Assembly: GCA_033764445.1 (NCBI GenBank) | Contig: JANRIZ010000136.1 | Span: 1-52,089 of the forward strand | Length of the DNA stretch: 52,089 nt | Source of the DNA: JANRIZ01 sp033764445 | GTDB taxonomy: Bacteria > Verrucomicrobiota > Verrucomicrobiia > JAWXBN01 | Direction: 5' to 3' | Shown: one piece after another, positions 8,842-18,499 of the stretch | Position numbering within the stretch: position 1 is the first letter of the stretch | Layout of the letters: each line of letters opens with the position of its first letter | Translations under genes and position numbers: made by a program | The notes under the pieces: model-generated | Databases searched by the model: none | What the model saw: only the letters and a program-made list of their open reading frames with translations | Told to the model about the DNA's origin: nothing

Positions 8842-9144
8842 ATGTTCCTGCGTCGCATCACTCATGCCATGATCCTCTGCGTGGTGGTCCTGTCCCTGAC
8901 CGCCTCCGCATGGGCCTGCCAGGGCTGCAAGGAGGGGTCGCGCAATGCCAACGGCGCGGGTGGTCCCGGTCAGACGGGCGGCTCCGCGGGACCGGACAAT
9001 TTTCAAAGGGCCTACGGATACAGCGTCTATCTTCTCATGGGCGGACCCTTCGCCGCGATGGCCGTCCTCGGCTATTTTTCAATCAAAACCATCCGCCGCC
9101 TCGACGCCAAACAGGAAGCCGCCGCCGCCCAAAAGGCATTCTGA
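8842..9144 (+). CDS. Small CxxC membrane protein, uncharacterised
   Basis: 100 aa. A signal-like hydrophobic N-terminus (about residues 8-24) leads into CQGCKEG, then a Gly-rich linker and a second hydrophobic segment (about residues 57-78) with a charged C-terminal tail. The CxxC is not followed by His, so it is not a haem c site; a metal or redox role is conceivable. Small proteins of this build (CxxCKEG, then a single helix) are, from memory, common in Verrucomicrobia and often near copper or cytochrome oxidase genes, but no such gene is adjacent here. Ends 40 bases before the convergent methionine gene. Confidence 0.7.
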   Translation: MFLRRITHAMILCVVVLSLTASAWACQGCKEGSRNANGAGGPGQTGGSAGPDNFQRAYGYSVYLLMGGPFAAMAVLGYFSIKTIRRLDAKQEAAAAQKAF

Positions 9145-9184
9145 CCTGCCACGTCCTCCGGCAAAAAATGGTCTGCCCTCTCCC

Positions 9185-11026
9185 CTACGCCCGGCGTTCC
9201 TGGGCCCTGACCCATTGGCTCAGCTCGACGGTCGTCTCGTAGCGCAGCAGCGGGGTGATCAGGTAGATTCCCTTGAAAAGGGCCAGAACCTCCTCCGTGA
9301 TCTCGCGGGCGATGGCCAGGCCCTCGGCAGCCCCCGCGGCCTCCTCCTTGCCGCGCATGCGTTCACGGATCGCATCGGGTATGACAATGCCGGGCACCTC
9401 GTTATGGAGAAACTCCGCATTGCGTCCGTTGATGAGCGGGAAGACACCGACAAGCACGGGAATGCCCAGGTCTTTGGTCCTTTCGTGGGTCTCTCGGATT
9501 TTGGCCCGGTCGTACACGGGCTGGGTCATCACAAACTGCGCCCCGGCCCGGATTTTCTGTTCCAGTTTTTTGATCTGTGAATCGAAATTTTTGGCATTCG
9601 GATTGAGCGCGCAGCCGATGGTGAACCGGGTCGGGTTCTTGATGGATTTGCCGGACTGGTTGAATCCCTCGTTCATCCGACGGATCAGATCAATCAAACC
9701 GACGGAGTTCACGTCGTACACGGCGCTGGCTCCCGGATGATCCCCAAATTGCGGCGGGTCCCCGGTCAGGGCCAGGACGTGGTGGATACCCAGGGCGGCC
9801 ATGCCCATCAGTTCGGATTGCAGGCCCAGCAGATTGCGGTCGCGGCACGCCAGATGCAGCATCGGCATGGCCCCGGCCTTTTCCCTGATGAGCGTGGCCA
9901 TGGCCAGATTGCTCACGCGCAAAATGGCCAGGGAATTGTCCGCCAGCGTCACGGCATCAGTGCCGGCCTGGGTCAGGGCCCGGGCCCCGGTGATGAATTT
10001 TTCGGTGGTCAGGGTCTTGGGCGGATCCAGTTCCGTCACGATGAGTGTGCGCTTTTTGATGATGTCGAGGATCGTCTCCTCCGGGATCGGGGCGGGGCCG
10101 GAGGGGCGCGTCGTGATTTCAATGACGCTCTTTTCAACCGTCTTTTCAAACACCGGCTGCAATCCGGTCAGGGCCTTGGAAAGGGCCGCGATATGCGCGG
10201 GGGTGGTGCCGCAGCAGCCGCCGATGATCCGGGCCCCCTCGGCGACAAAACTCTTGCACACCGCCGCAAAATATTCCGGGGAGGTCCCGTAATAATGCCG
10301 TCCCTCAAAATATTCCGGACGGCCCGCGTTGGGGAAGACCGCGAGCAGCGAGTCTTGTTCCACAGGAATAGCCTGGAGCAAATTGCGTGTCAGGGCAGGG
10401 CCGCTGGTGCAGTTGATTCCCACCATCTGTGCTCCGGCCCCGCGCAAAATTCGGAAAGCCTCGTCCAAGGGAGAGCCGTCGCGCAGGCGCGCGGATTCCC
10501 CGGCGGAAACCGATGCGTTGACCAAGGCTGTGGATGAGACGCGACGGATTGCGCCCAAGGCGGCCAAGGCCTCCTCCATGAGCGTGAAGGTCTCCAAAAA
10601 CAGGAGGTCCACCCCGCCCTCCAACAGGGACTCGGCCTGGGTTTCAAAAGCCTTTGCCACCTCCCCACTCCTTTCGGCAATTTGCGGCGCGGAAAGTCCG
10701 GTGGGGCCCATCGATCCGGCGATCCAGGCCGGGCGCGTGCCCCGGGCCGTCCGCGCATTTTGCACGGCGGCGATGTTGATGCGGCGGACCTCGGCCTCAA
10801 GACCGTGCCGACCCAGGCGCAGGGCATTGGCCCCGAAAGTGTTGGTTTCGATCAGTTGCGCCCCGGCCTCCAGGTACTCGGTGTGGACGGCGGCAATCAG
10901 GTCCGGACGGGAGACATTGAGTTCCTCAAAACAACCCTCCAGGGGAACACCCTTGTCGTACAGATAAGTTCCCATGGCCCCGTCGCCGACGAGGACCTGG
11001 TTTTCGAGTGTCTGTTGGAAATCCAT
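9185..11026 (-). CDS. Bifunctional homocysteine S-methyltransferase / 5,10-methylene-THF reductase
   Basis: 613 aa from the ATG at 11026; the frame is open 60 bases further up, but family homology begins at MDFQQTLENQVLVGDGAMGT. The N-terminal half is a homocysteine S-methyltransferase barrel with zinc Cys ligands in NCTSG and GGCCGTTPAHI. The C-terminal half is a MetF-type reductase barrel (VTELDPPKT start, PVYDR, VGVFPL). This is the YitJ-like fusion, which couples making 5-methyl-THF (or using another methyl donor) to methionine formation. A cobalamin domain is absent, so it is not MetH. Downstream of secA on the same strand with about 100 bases between them. Confidence 0.92.
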   Translation of the reverse strand: MDFQQTLENQVLVGDGAMGTYLYDKGVPLEGCFEELNVSRPDLIAAVHTEYLEAGAQLIETNTFGANALRLGRHGLEAEVRRINIAAVQNARTARGTRPAWIAGSMGPTGLSAPQIAERSGEVAKAFETQAESLLEGGVDLLFLETFTLMEEALAALGAIRRVSSTALVNASVSAGESARLRDGSPLDEAFRILRGAGAQMVGINCTSGPALTRNLLQAIPVEQDSLLAVFPNAGRPEYFEGRHYYGTSPEYFAAVCKSFVAEGARIIGGCCGTTPAHIAALSKALTGLQPVFEKTVEKSVIEITTRPSGPAPIPEETILDIIKKRTLIVTELDPPKTLTTEKFITGARALTQAGTDAVTLADNSLAILRVSNLAMATLIREKAGAMPMLHLACRDRNLLGLQSELMGMAALGIHHVLALTGDPPQFGDHPGASAVYDVNSVGLIDLIRRMNEGFNQSGKSIKNPTRFTIGCALNPNAKNFDSQIKKLEQKIRAGAQFVMTQPVYDRAKIRETHERTKDLGIPVLVGVFPLINGRNAEFLHNEVPGIVIPDAIRERMRGKEEAAGAAEGLAIAREITEEVLALFKGIYLITPLLRYETTVELSQWVRAQERRA

Positions 11027-11127
11027 ACTGTCAAAAGGGGGTATGCAGGAGGTGCCGCAGGCAGAATCCTCCCCGTTTACGGCCAAAATTCAACGGAGAA
11101 GATCACAGGCGTGGCGGCGAAAAAAGC

Positions 11128-14100
11128 TCAATGGAATTTGCAGCTTTCCAGGCCCTCTTTGCCGCAGCAATTCTTGAATTTGAGGACGTTGCCCTGATCG
11201 TTTTTCCGGGCCTTCGGGCAGGGGTCATTGCGTCCAATTTTCGGACCCTCGCGTCGCATGGGGGTGGCCTTGATGGCCTCGGCCACGACATCCTCCCTGG
11301 GCCCCGCCGTGGCGATCCCGGCGGCGGATTGCTGCTCGGCGGGTGTGGCAAAGGCGCCCAGCTCCTGATGCACCAGTTTCTGGGGAAGGTCCTTGAGGAA
11401 GTTTTCAAAGGCCATGAGGCTGGTGGCCGAGCGGAAGATGTTGTTGACGATCTCGTGTTTGACCGTTGACCACATCTCCTCGAACATCTCAAAACCCTCC
11501 TTCTTGTATTCGATGAGGGGATCACGCTGGGCATAGGCCCGCAGATGGATGCCCGACCGGAGTCCGTCCATCCCGTACAGGTGCGCCTGCCAGAGTTTGT
11601 CCACCGCCCCCAGGACGGTGTAGCGTTCCAGCGCCCGGAGCGCATCGGGATCCTCGTACTTCTCCTTGACCTCGTAGGCCTGGACCACCTTTGTCACGAT
11701 CAGCTGATAGGCCTCGTCGACATTCTTCCTCTGGAATTCCGCCTCCTCACGGGTCAGCCCCAGGGGGAAGGTGGTGTTGACCCAATCCAACAACTCGCCT
11801 TCCGCATCGGGAGAAAGCGCGCCTTCGGACCCGGCATAATGGGAGCGGACCCGGCCATCAACGACCTCCTCGAGTGCTTCCAGGATGAACTCCCGCGGAG
11901 CCTCGGTGCGGAGCAGTTCGTTGCGGTAGCCATAGACAATCTCCCGCTGTTTGTTGAGCACGTCGTCATACTCGAGGGTGCGTTTGCGGATCTGGAAATT
12001 GTGGGCTTCGACACGTTTCTGGGCGGTTTCGACGGATTTGTTCAGCCACGGATGCTGGAGGTCCTCACCGTCCTTGAATCCGAACCGTTCCATCAGGGCG
12101 GTGATTTTTTCGGAGGCCCCGAAGAGGCGCATGAGGTCATCCTCAAAGGAGACATAAAACCGGGAGGAACCCGGGTCCCCCTGGCGGGCGCAGCGGCCCC
12201 GGAGCTGACGGTCAATGCGGCGGGATTCGTGGCGTTCGGTGCCGATGACATGCAGGCCGCCGGAGTCCGCGACTCCTTCGGCGAGTTTGATATCCGTCCC
12301 GCGGCCGGCCATGTTCGTGGCGATGGTGATGGCCCCGGCGTAACCGGCCCGCTCGACAATCTCGGCCTCCTGCTGGTGGAACTTCGCATTGAGGACGGTG
12401 TGGGGGATCCCGTCCCGTTTGAGCATGCGGGAAAGCAGCTCGGAGACCTCGACGGAGATGGTCCCCACCAGCACGGGCTGTTTGCGGGAGTGGCACTCCT
12501 TGAGTTCGGCGATGATCGCCGCGTATTTGTCCCGGCGGGTCTTGTACACCACGTCATTGAAGTCCTGGCGCACACACACGCGGTTGGTGGGGATGACCAC
12601 CACATCCATCTTGTAGATTTCCTTGAACTCCGAGGCGTCCGTCTCGGCGGTGCCGGTCATGCCCGCGAGTTTTTTGTAGAGGCGGAAATAGTTCTGGATC
12701 GTGATGGTGGCATACGTCTGGGTCTCACTCTCGATGGCGACCCCTTCCTTCGCCTCCACCGCCTGATGCAGTCCGTCACTCCAGCGGCGTCCGGCAAGCA
12801 TGCGTCCGGTGTACTCATCCACGATGCACACCTTGTTTTCGACAACCACATAATGCACGTCCTTTTCATACAGGCAGAATGCCCGCAGGAGCTGACTGAC
12901 CGCATGGATGCGTTCATTGACAGAGTCGTAGTTGGATTGGATCTGCTGGCGGCGCTTGCGCTTTTCGTCGGGGGTCAGCGTCTGGTTGTCCAGCAGGGCG
13001 TACTCGTGGATGATGTCGGGCAGGGTGAAGGCGTGTTCATCGGTGGGCGAGAGAAAATGACGCCCCTTTTCGGAGAGATTGACCTCGTTGCTGCGTTCAT
13101 CAATCGAGAAGAACATTTCCTCCTTGAGCTTGAAGAGTTCCTCCCGCATGGCGTCCTGCACGAAGGAAAGTTCGCTTTTTTCGAGCCACTTGCGGTGGGC
13201 GGGCTCCTCCAGCAGTTTGCGGAGACGTTTGCTTTTGGGCATGCCCTCCTTGGCCTTGTACAGAAGCCGGCCCGCGGCCTCGTTCTCACCCTTTTTGAGC
13301 AGTTCCTCCGCCTCGGCCAGCAGGGCGTTGATCTGGCGGCTCTGTTCGTTGAAAAGACTTTCCACGGAGGGTTTGAATTTGTCGTAGTGATGCTCGCGGA
13401 CGACCGTGGTCGGACCGGAAATGATCAGCGGGGTGCGGGCCTCGTCGATAAGGATCGAGTCCACCTCGTCGACAATGGCAAAAACATGGCCGCGCTGGAC
13501 CTGGTCGGCGGCACTGACGGCCATGCCGTTGTCCCGCAGGTAATCAAAACCGAATTCGCTGTTGGTCCCGTACGTGATGTCGCACTGGTACTGCTCCCGA
13601 CGCACCGCCGGGGACTGGCTGTTCTGGAGGCAGCCGACTGTCAGCCCCAGGTACCGGTAGACGAGCCCCATCCACTCCGCGTCACGGGCGGCAAGGTAGT
13701 CATTGACCGTGACCACATGGACCCCTTTGCCGGTGAGGGCATTCAGATAGACCGGGAGCGTGGCCACGAGGGTTTTGCCCTCGCCGGTGGCCATTTCGGA
13801 AATGCGCCCGCTGTGCAGGACCATGCCGCCGATGAGCTGCACGTCAAAGGGTATCATGTTCCAGACCCGCTCGTACCCGCGGACCGAGGCGACGGTTTTG
13901 GCCTCGGTCAGGCGCCGACAGGCGTTTTTGACAACGGCAAAGGCCTCGGGCAGAAGCGCATCGAGGGTCTCCCCCTTTTCGTACCGGGCCCGGAACTCGG
14001 CGGTTTTGGCCTTGAGCGCCTCCTCGGAAAGGGACTGGAAGGCCGTTTCAAAATCATTGATGGTCTGAACCCGTGGCCAGAGCTTGCTGACCTCGCGCTG

Positions 14101-14142
14101 ATTTTTGGTTCCGACGATTTTTTTGAGAATCCACTGCAACAT
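11128..14142 (-). CDS. secA: Preprotein translocase subunit SecA
   Basis: ATPase motor pushing unfolded proteins through SecYEG. The 1004 aa exceed the roughly 900 of E. coli SecA because of an insertion around residues 290-390 (Lys/Glu-rich helical stretch, then a beta-rich part), known from Bacteroidetes and PVC bacteria. Walker A is ATGEGKT (118-124), Walker B region VDEVDSILIDEARTP, and motif GRGTD and QLRGRCARQGDPGSS are intact. The C-terminal SEC-C zinc tail is unusual: GRNDPCPKARKNDQG then FKNCCGK keeps the flanking consensus but lacks the second Cys of the usual CPCGSGK. Probably monocistronic, preceded by a repeat-bearing gap. Confidence 0.97.
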   Translation of the reverse strand: MLQWILKKIVGTKNQREVSKLWPRVQTINDFETAFQSLSEEALKAKTAEFRARYEKGETLDALLPEAFAVVKNACRRLTEAKTVASVRGYERVWNMIPFDVQLIGGMVLHSGRISEMATGEGKTLVATLPVYLNALTGKGVHVVTVNDYLAARDAEWMGLVYRYLGLTVGCLQNSQSPAVRREQYQCDITYGTNSEFGFDYLRDNGMAVSAADQVQRGHVFAIVDEVDSILIDEARTPLIISGPTTVVREHHYDKFKPSVESLFNEQSRQINALLAEAEELLKKGENEAAGRLLYKAKEGMPKSKRLRKLLEEPAHRKWLEKSELSFVQDAMREELFKLKEEMFFSIDERSNEVNLSEKGRHFLSPTDEHAFTLPDIIHEYALLDNQTLTPDEKRKRRQQIQSNYDSVNERIHAVSQLLRAFCLYEKDVHYVVVENKVCIVDEYTGRMLAGRRWSDGLHQAVEAKEGVAIESETQTYATITIQNYFRLYKKLAGMTGTAETDASEFKEIYKMDVVVIPTNRVCVRQDFNDVVYKTRRDKYAAIIAELKECHSRKQPVLVGTISVEVSELLSRMLKRDGIPHTVLNAKFHQQEAEIVERAGYAGAITIATNMAGRGTDIKLAEGVADSGGLHVIGTERHESRRIDRQLRGRCARQGDPGSSRFYVSFEDDLMRLFGASEKITALMERFGFKDGEDLQHPWLNKSVETAQKRVEAHNFQIRKRTLEYDDVLNKQREIVYGYRNELLRTEAPREFILEALEEVVDGRVRSHYAGSEGALSPDAEGELLDWVNTTFPLGLTREEAEFQRKNVDEAYQLIVTKVVQAYEVKEKYEDPDALRALERYTVLGAVDKLWQAHLYGMDGLRSGIHLRAYAQRDPLIEYKKEGFEMFEEMWSTVKHEIVNNIFRSATSLMAFENFLKDLPQKLVHQELGAFATPAEQQSAAGIATAGPREDVVAEAIKATPMRREGPKIGRNDPCPKARKNDQGNVLKFKNCCGKEGLESCKFH

Positions 14143-14413
14143 AAGAGCCCGAGACTTTTCCCGATTGCGTCGGGGTTTGCAAGGTTATATGGAGGACTCC
14201 CGTAAAAAGGCGGCGGACGAACGGGTCTGGGAGGAATGTGTACATTTTCAAAAGAAACGAACCCATCCGTGTTTGATTTGTGTGCCTCCGTGGCTTCCGA
14301 TTTCATGAGACTCTTTGAGAGCCACGGATCAAACACGGATTTCGTGGAGAAGCCCGTCAGGGGATTGCATCGAGAGAATGATGCGCCTGCCCAGATGCAC
14401 CCGATCCATCACC
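14143..14413. repeat. Intergenic gap with inverted copies of the 'ccgtgtttgat' repeat
   Basis: A direct copy (14263-14294) and an inverted copy (14321-14340, reverse complement 'atccgtgtttgatccgtggc') face each other; 14265-14277 and 14328-14340 pair perfectly over 13 bases. The same motif occurs at 105-130 and 39101-39132. The gap should also hold the secA promoter. No gene is credible here. Confidence 0.65.
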
Positions 14414-15100
14414 TCAAAACCGGAACAGGCCCTCGCTGACGACCAGCTCGACGTTGAAATTGGTCTGTTGGGAACGGACCCCGTTGCGCAGCCACAGACG
14501 GATGACTTGGGACCCCGGCGGCAGGGTGATCTGGAACTCCGCCAGACGCGCCCCGGATCCGTCCGCCAGATTGAACCGCTCCCGGAACTTGTTGAAGACC
14601 TCCCGGCCATCAACCTCCACGGCAAAGGTGAACTGCTGATTCACCGTCTGGAAAAAGCCGCGGGCGTAGCCGAAGGGGTCATCCGTGACACTGACCTTGG
14701 CGGTGAAGGATTTGGCGCCCGCCGGAATTTCAAATTCGATCCAGTGATACATCAGCGGACGACGGGCCCACAGTCCGACCCCGGCGACGGGCTGTCCCTT
14801 GACGGCAAACACGTCGGTCATGGTCGATTGGTACGGGGTTCCCGGGGGCGGAACCAGAACCTCCAGGGCCTTGGGGACAATCTTGAGGTCATCATTCCAG
14901 AATCCGCTGACCGCCCAGTCCCCGTAATTGATCCGTCCGGGTGCGGTCTGGATTTGCTCCTGGCGGTTATCCTTCCAGGTGCCGATTTCCACCTCCTCGA
15001 TATCCACCTCAGGAAGCGGCACGGGGGCCTTTTGCCCCGCGAGCGGGGTCCAAAGGCCCCACCCGATCAGAAGTCCGAGAGTCAGGAGACGGAGATTCAT
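14414..15100 (-). CDS. Secreted protein resembling an NPCBM-type module
   Basis: 228 aa from the ATG at 15100; upstream in-frame codons overlap ispE and look unconserved. A signal peptide (MNLRLLTLGLLIGWGLWTPL) is followed by a single domain of about 190 residues. The pattern of a beta-rich body with FTAKVSVTDDPFG and FTFAVEVDGREVF resembles NPCBM/NEW2 carbohydrate-binding modules, which are common in PVC secreted proteins. That resemblance is by eye and moderate. There is no catalytic domain, so a binding or structural role outside the inner membrane is likely. It starts 13 bases after ispE ends and is probably co-transcribed. Confidence 0.65.
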   Translation of the reverse strand: MNLRLLTLGLLIGWGLWTPLAGQKAPVPLPEVDIEEVEIGTWKDNRQEQIQTAPGRINYGDWAVSGFWNDDLKIVPKALEVLVPPPGTPYQSTMTDVFAVKGQPVAGVGLWARRPLMYHWIEFEIPAGAKSFTAKVSVTDDPFGYARGFFQTVNQQFTFAVEVDGREVFNKFRERFNLADGSGARLAEFQITLPPGSQVIRLWLRNGVRSQQTNFNVELVVSEGLFRF

Positions 15101-15113
15101 CGCACGGATCAGC

Positions 15114-15983
15114 CTAAAGGGTTTGGGTGGTGATGACCAGAAGTTCCTCGCCATAACGCGCCCGGAGGGCCGACGCCGCATTTTGCGCGGCGGCCCCGGA
15201 GGGAGCCACACCGAAGAGGGTGGATCCGCTTCCGCTCATCATGGCGGCCACACATCCGGCCTCCACAAGGTGCTGGCGCATGACCGGGAGAATGAGGTGT
15301 TTGTCAAAGGCGGGCCGTTCGAGTGTGTTGTAGAGATGCCCCTGAAGGGAGTCGAGACGGCCATGGTTGAGGCACGCGATCAGATTCTGGACCGGGGGGG
15401 CCTTCGGATATCCGTATTGGGGGAGCGACTCGTAGGACCATTTTGTGGAAATGCCAAAACCCGGGTTGATGATGACCAGGTCAAGTTTGGTCGCGATCTC
15501 CACCGGCTCGATGATTTCACCGCGTCCGCGGCAGAGGGCGGCGGTGTTGCGGATGAAAAACGCACAGTCCGATCCCAGCCGGGCACACAGGACCTCGAGT
15601 TTTTCGGTGGAAAGTCCCAGTCCCCACATTTCGTTGAGCGCCTTGAGCACCGTGGCCCCGTTGCTTGAGCCGCCCCCCATCCCCCCGCCCATGGGTGTGG
15701 TTTTTTCGATGTCAATGTGCAGACCCCGTTTTTCCAGCTCCGGAAATTCCCGGCGCAAAATGCAGACGGCCTTGTGGACGAGATTGGTTTCATCGGTCGG
15801 GACCCCCGGTTTGTTGCACGAGATGCGGATTGCGGACCCGTCCTCCGGGGTGCAGGTGATCGAGTCCCCCATGGCCAGCGGCAGCATCAGCGTTTCCAGT
15901 TCGTGGAATCCGTCGGCGCGTCTGCCGATGATCCAGAGGTAGAGATTGATCTTGGCCGGGGAAAAAAAACGGGGGGAGGTCAT
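15114..15983 (-). CDS. ispE: 4-diphosphocytidyl-2-C-methyl-D-erythritol kinase
   Basis: GHMP-family kinase phosphorylating CDP-methylerythritol in the MEP route to isoprenoids. The 289-aa protein has SPAKINLYLWI at the N-terminus (catalytic-site Lys11), the ATP loop MGGGMGGGSS (98-107) and the C-terminal MSGSGSTLFGV. All GHMP motifs are intact. It implies the organism uses the MEP pathway, which would feed the squalene/phytoene synthase at 39.6 kb. Read divergently from pyrF, with 56 bases for both promoters. Confidence 0.95.
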   Translation of the reverse strand: MTSPRFFSPAKINLYLWIIGRRADGFHELETLMLPLAMGDSITCTPEDGSAIRISCNKPGVPTDETNLVHKAVCILRREFPELEKRGLHIDIEKTTPMGGGMGGGSSNGATVLKALNEMWGLGLSTEKLEVLCARLGSDCAFFIRNTAALCRGRGEIIEPVEIATKLDLVIINPGFGISTKWSYESLPQYGYPKAPPVQNLIACLNHGRLDSLQGHLYNTLERPAFDKHLILPVMRQHLVEAGCVAAMMSGSGSTLFGVAPSGAAAQNAASALRARYGEELLVITTQTL

Positions 15984-16039
15984 GAATGGTTCCGGAACTC
16001 TTTACTTTGATCGGGGCATCTGTCTAGAATTTTTCTCTC

Positions 16040-16747
16040 ATGGCCAAGTCCAAGCTCATTCTCGCACTGGATGTCCCCTCGGAGGCGGAGGCACGCCGCC
16101 ACATTGACCGGCTCCGGGACTCCGTGGGTGTCTTCAAGGTGGGTCTCCAGCTTTTCACCGCCTGCGGTCCGCAGATTGTCGAGTACATCCGCCGCACGGG
16201 GGCCGAGGTGTTTCTGGATCTGAAGTTTCACGACATTCCCAACACGGTCGCCCACGCGGTCAAAAGCGCGGCCGCCCTGGATGTGGCGATGCTCACCCTC
16301 CACGCCGGCGGGGGCAGCGACATGCTCAAGGCCGCCCGGGAGGCCGCCGAATCCGCCGCACGCAAACCCCTGCTGCTGGCGGTGACGGTTCTCACGAGCA
16401 TGGACAAGGACGACCTCATGGAGGTCGGCGTGGACCACACCCCCAGCGGTCAGGTCCTCAACCTCGCGCGTCTGGCCTTCAAACAGTCGGGGATCCCGGG
16501 CCTGGTCTCCTCTCCTCTGGAAGTCCCCTTCATCCGCGAACAGATCGGTCCGGATGTCAAAATTGTCACCCCCGGGATCCGTCCCTCCGGGGCCGGGGCC
16601 GACGACCAGAAACGGACCATGACCCCCGGCGAGGCGATCCGGGCCGGGGCCAACTACCTCGTCGTCGGGCGTCCGATCCTGGAGGCTGAAAACCCCGCGC
16701 AGGCGGCGGCGGATGTGGTGCGAGAGATCGAACAGGCCATTGGCTAG
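16040..16747 (+). CDS. pyrF: Orotidine 5'-phosphate decarboxylase
   Basis: Last step of UMP synthesis. The 235-aa TIM-barrel protein has the catalytic FLDLKFHDIPNT motif (Asp60, Lys62, Asp65), an N-terminal ILALDVPS, and the phosphate-binding VTPGIRPSG and VVGRPI segments. Length and motifs match the bacterial group I enzyme. ATG at 16040 follows 'ttttctctc' with no strong ribosome binding site. Next gene on the same strand begins about 140 bases later. Confidence 0.96.
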   Translation: MAKSKLILALDVPSEAEARRHIDRLRDSVGVFKVGLQLFTACGPQIVEYIRRTGAEVFLDLKFHDIPNTVAHAVKSAAALDVAMLTLHAGGGSDMLKAAREAAESAARKPLLLAVTVLTSMDKDDLMEVGVDHTPSGQVLNLARLAFKQSGIPGLVSSPLEVPFIREQIGPDVKIVTPGIRPSGAGADDQKRTMTPGEAIRAGANYLVVGRPILEAENPAQAAADVVREIEQAIG

Positions 16748-16887
16748 TCACGGATGCCCGGTGTCGCCAGAGGCCCAAAAGGGGCGGATCACGGATGGCA
16801 GGCCTTCAATTCGTTTCAATCAACACCTTTTTTTGTCTTGTGGCCGGACGCCATGCGGGGAACAATCCCCGCCGAATCCCCATTCTT

Positions 16888-18492
16888 ATGTTTGAACTTG
16901 TTTCAAAAATCCTTGCCGGACTTGGATTGTATTTTGTCGGCGTGGGGGGAATCCGGGCCAGTCTGCAGCAGATTTCGGGAATGCAATTCCGTGAAAAGAT
17001 CGGCCAGGCCACCGCGCACCCCATTCGGGCCGCCCTGACGGGGTTTTTGATCGGGACCGTGACCCAGACCTCCATTGGCGTGGCCGTCATTCTGGCCGGT
17101 CTCATTTCTCGCGGGCACGTCACGGTCAGGCAGGCATTGCCACTGATCGCGTGGTCCAATCTCGGTTTGGTGGTGCTCATTTACCTGAGTTTCCTGCCCG
17201 TGGGCGAATTGGCGATGATACTGGTGGGGGTGGGAGGCATCTGTGTGAATTTCGGATTGGGAGGGAAATACCGCGGTTTGGCCCCGCCACTTTATTCGCT
17301 GGGATTGCTGCTGTTTGGACTGTGGCTGCTGAAACAAAGCCTCAAGGCGCTGGCCATCCACCCGGGGTTTGACTCGTTCATGGCCACGCTCCCCGCCTCC
17401 AATCTTCTGGCCTTTGCTTTTGGGGCGGCCCTGCGCGTCCCCATCCAGTCCACCTCCGCTGTCGCCCTGATCGGGATCATCCTCAACGAGGCGGGGATAT
17501 TTTCCGAAGACCAGGCCCTGATGGTTTTTTACGGGACCGGTCTGGGCACCGGGCTGGCGGCGTATTATCTGACGGCCCATTTCAAGGGGGAAATGCGTCA
17601 GGTCACCCTTTTTGAGGCGGTCATCAACGGCCTGTCGGCCCTGTTTTTGATCGTGATGTTCTACATGGAGGCATTCACCGGTCTCCCCCTCCTGCATCAT
17701 CAGCTCGATCAGCTTTCAACAAGCGTCGAGGGCCGCCTGGCCATGGCTTTTCTGGCGCAGCAGCTCCTGTGCATTGTCTTTGCCTATGTGTTTCTCAGGC
17801 AGATCATCGGGTGGCTGAATGCCTGGGCCCCCAGAACCCTTGAACAGGACCTTTCCAAACCGCGTTACATCCATGATCAGGCGGTGTACGACATCGAGAC
17901 GGGGTTGAGTCTGGCGGACCGTGAAATCCTGGGTCTTTTTGAACGTCTTCCCTCCTATCTGGCGGGCCTGCGTCGGGAGGCCACCGGAACGATCACCACC
18001 TCGGTGACGGTTTTGCACCAGTCCTCCCTGGCGGTCATGGGAGAAATCGAGGTGTTTCTGGCCGCCCTGTCAAACCGCCGGTTCAAAAGCCACGCAACCT
18101 CGGTCAATCTCCTTCAGGTCCAGCGCCGGATGGGGCTGATTTCCTCCATCGAGGAGGCACTGACGCGCATCATGGAGGCCCTGCCCAAACTGACCGACGA
18201 CGCCGCCCTCGTCCGACTGCGTGACAACATGCTCGAATCACTGGATGCCCTGCTGCTGACGGCACTCGAGGCGGCCAACGGCCAGGCAGCCGACGTGGAG
18301 GTCCTCAAAAAACTCACCTCGTCTCCCGGTGAAATGGCCGAACGTCTGCGCCAGGACTATCTGCAGGGGCGCCAGTCCCTCGCACATGCCGACCGCTCGG
18401 TCATTCTCGAAGCAATCACCCAATACGAAAGGGTCATGTGGACCCTCAACCAGTGGGCGGGCACTTTACACCCCCCCAGGACCGGAGTATAA
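16888..18492 (+). CDS. Na/Pi-cotransporter-like membrane protein with PhoU-like C-terminus
   Basis: 534 aa from the ATG at 16888; in-frame codons from 16795 are less convincing. About 8-9 hydrophobic segments in residues 1-330 form the duplicated Na_Pi_cotrans (NptA/SLC34-like) domain, followed by a helical PhoU-like region (about residues 350-520). The second repeat keeps the substrate motif as IQSTSA. The first reads GTVTQTSIGVAV where most members have QSSS, so ion coupling or substrate may differ. Related proteins (YjbB type) export or import phosphate. Followed after 7 bases by carbonic anhydrase, so the two are likely co-transcribed. Confidence 0.88.
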   Translation: MFELVSKILAGLGLYFVGVGGIRASLQQISGMQFREKIGQATAHPIRAALTGFLIGTVTQTSIGVAVILAGLISRGHVTVRQALPLIAWSNLGLVVLIYLSFLPVGELAMILVGVGGICVNFGLGGKYRGLAPPLYSLGLLLFGLWLLKQSLKALAIHPGFDSFMATLPASNLLAFAFGAALRVPIQSTSAVALIGIILNEAGIFSEDQALMVFYGTGLGTGLAAYYLTAHFKGEMRQVTLFEAVINGLSALFLIVMFYMEAFTGLPLLHHQLDQLSTSVEGRLAMAFLAQQLLCIVFAYVFLRQIIGWLNAWAPRTLEQDLSKPRYIHDQAVYDIETGLSLADREILGLFERLPSYLAGLRREATGTITTSVTVLHQSSLAVMGEIEVFLAALSNRRFKSHATSVNLLQVQRRMGLISSIEEALTRIMEALPKLTDDAALVRLRDNMLESLDALLLTALEAANGQAADVEVLKKLTSSPGEMAERLRQDYLQGRQSLAHADRSVILEAITQYERVMWTLNQWAGTLHPPRTGV

Positions 18493-18499
18493 AAAACCT

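Noticed and set aside
11545..14205. A plus-strand open frame of 886 codons
   Set aside because: Antisense shadow of secA; no domain, signal or ribosome binding site of its own.
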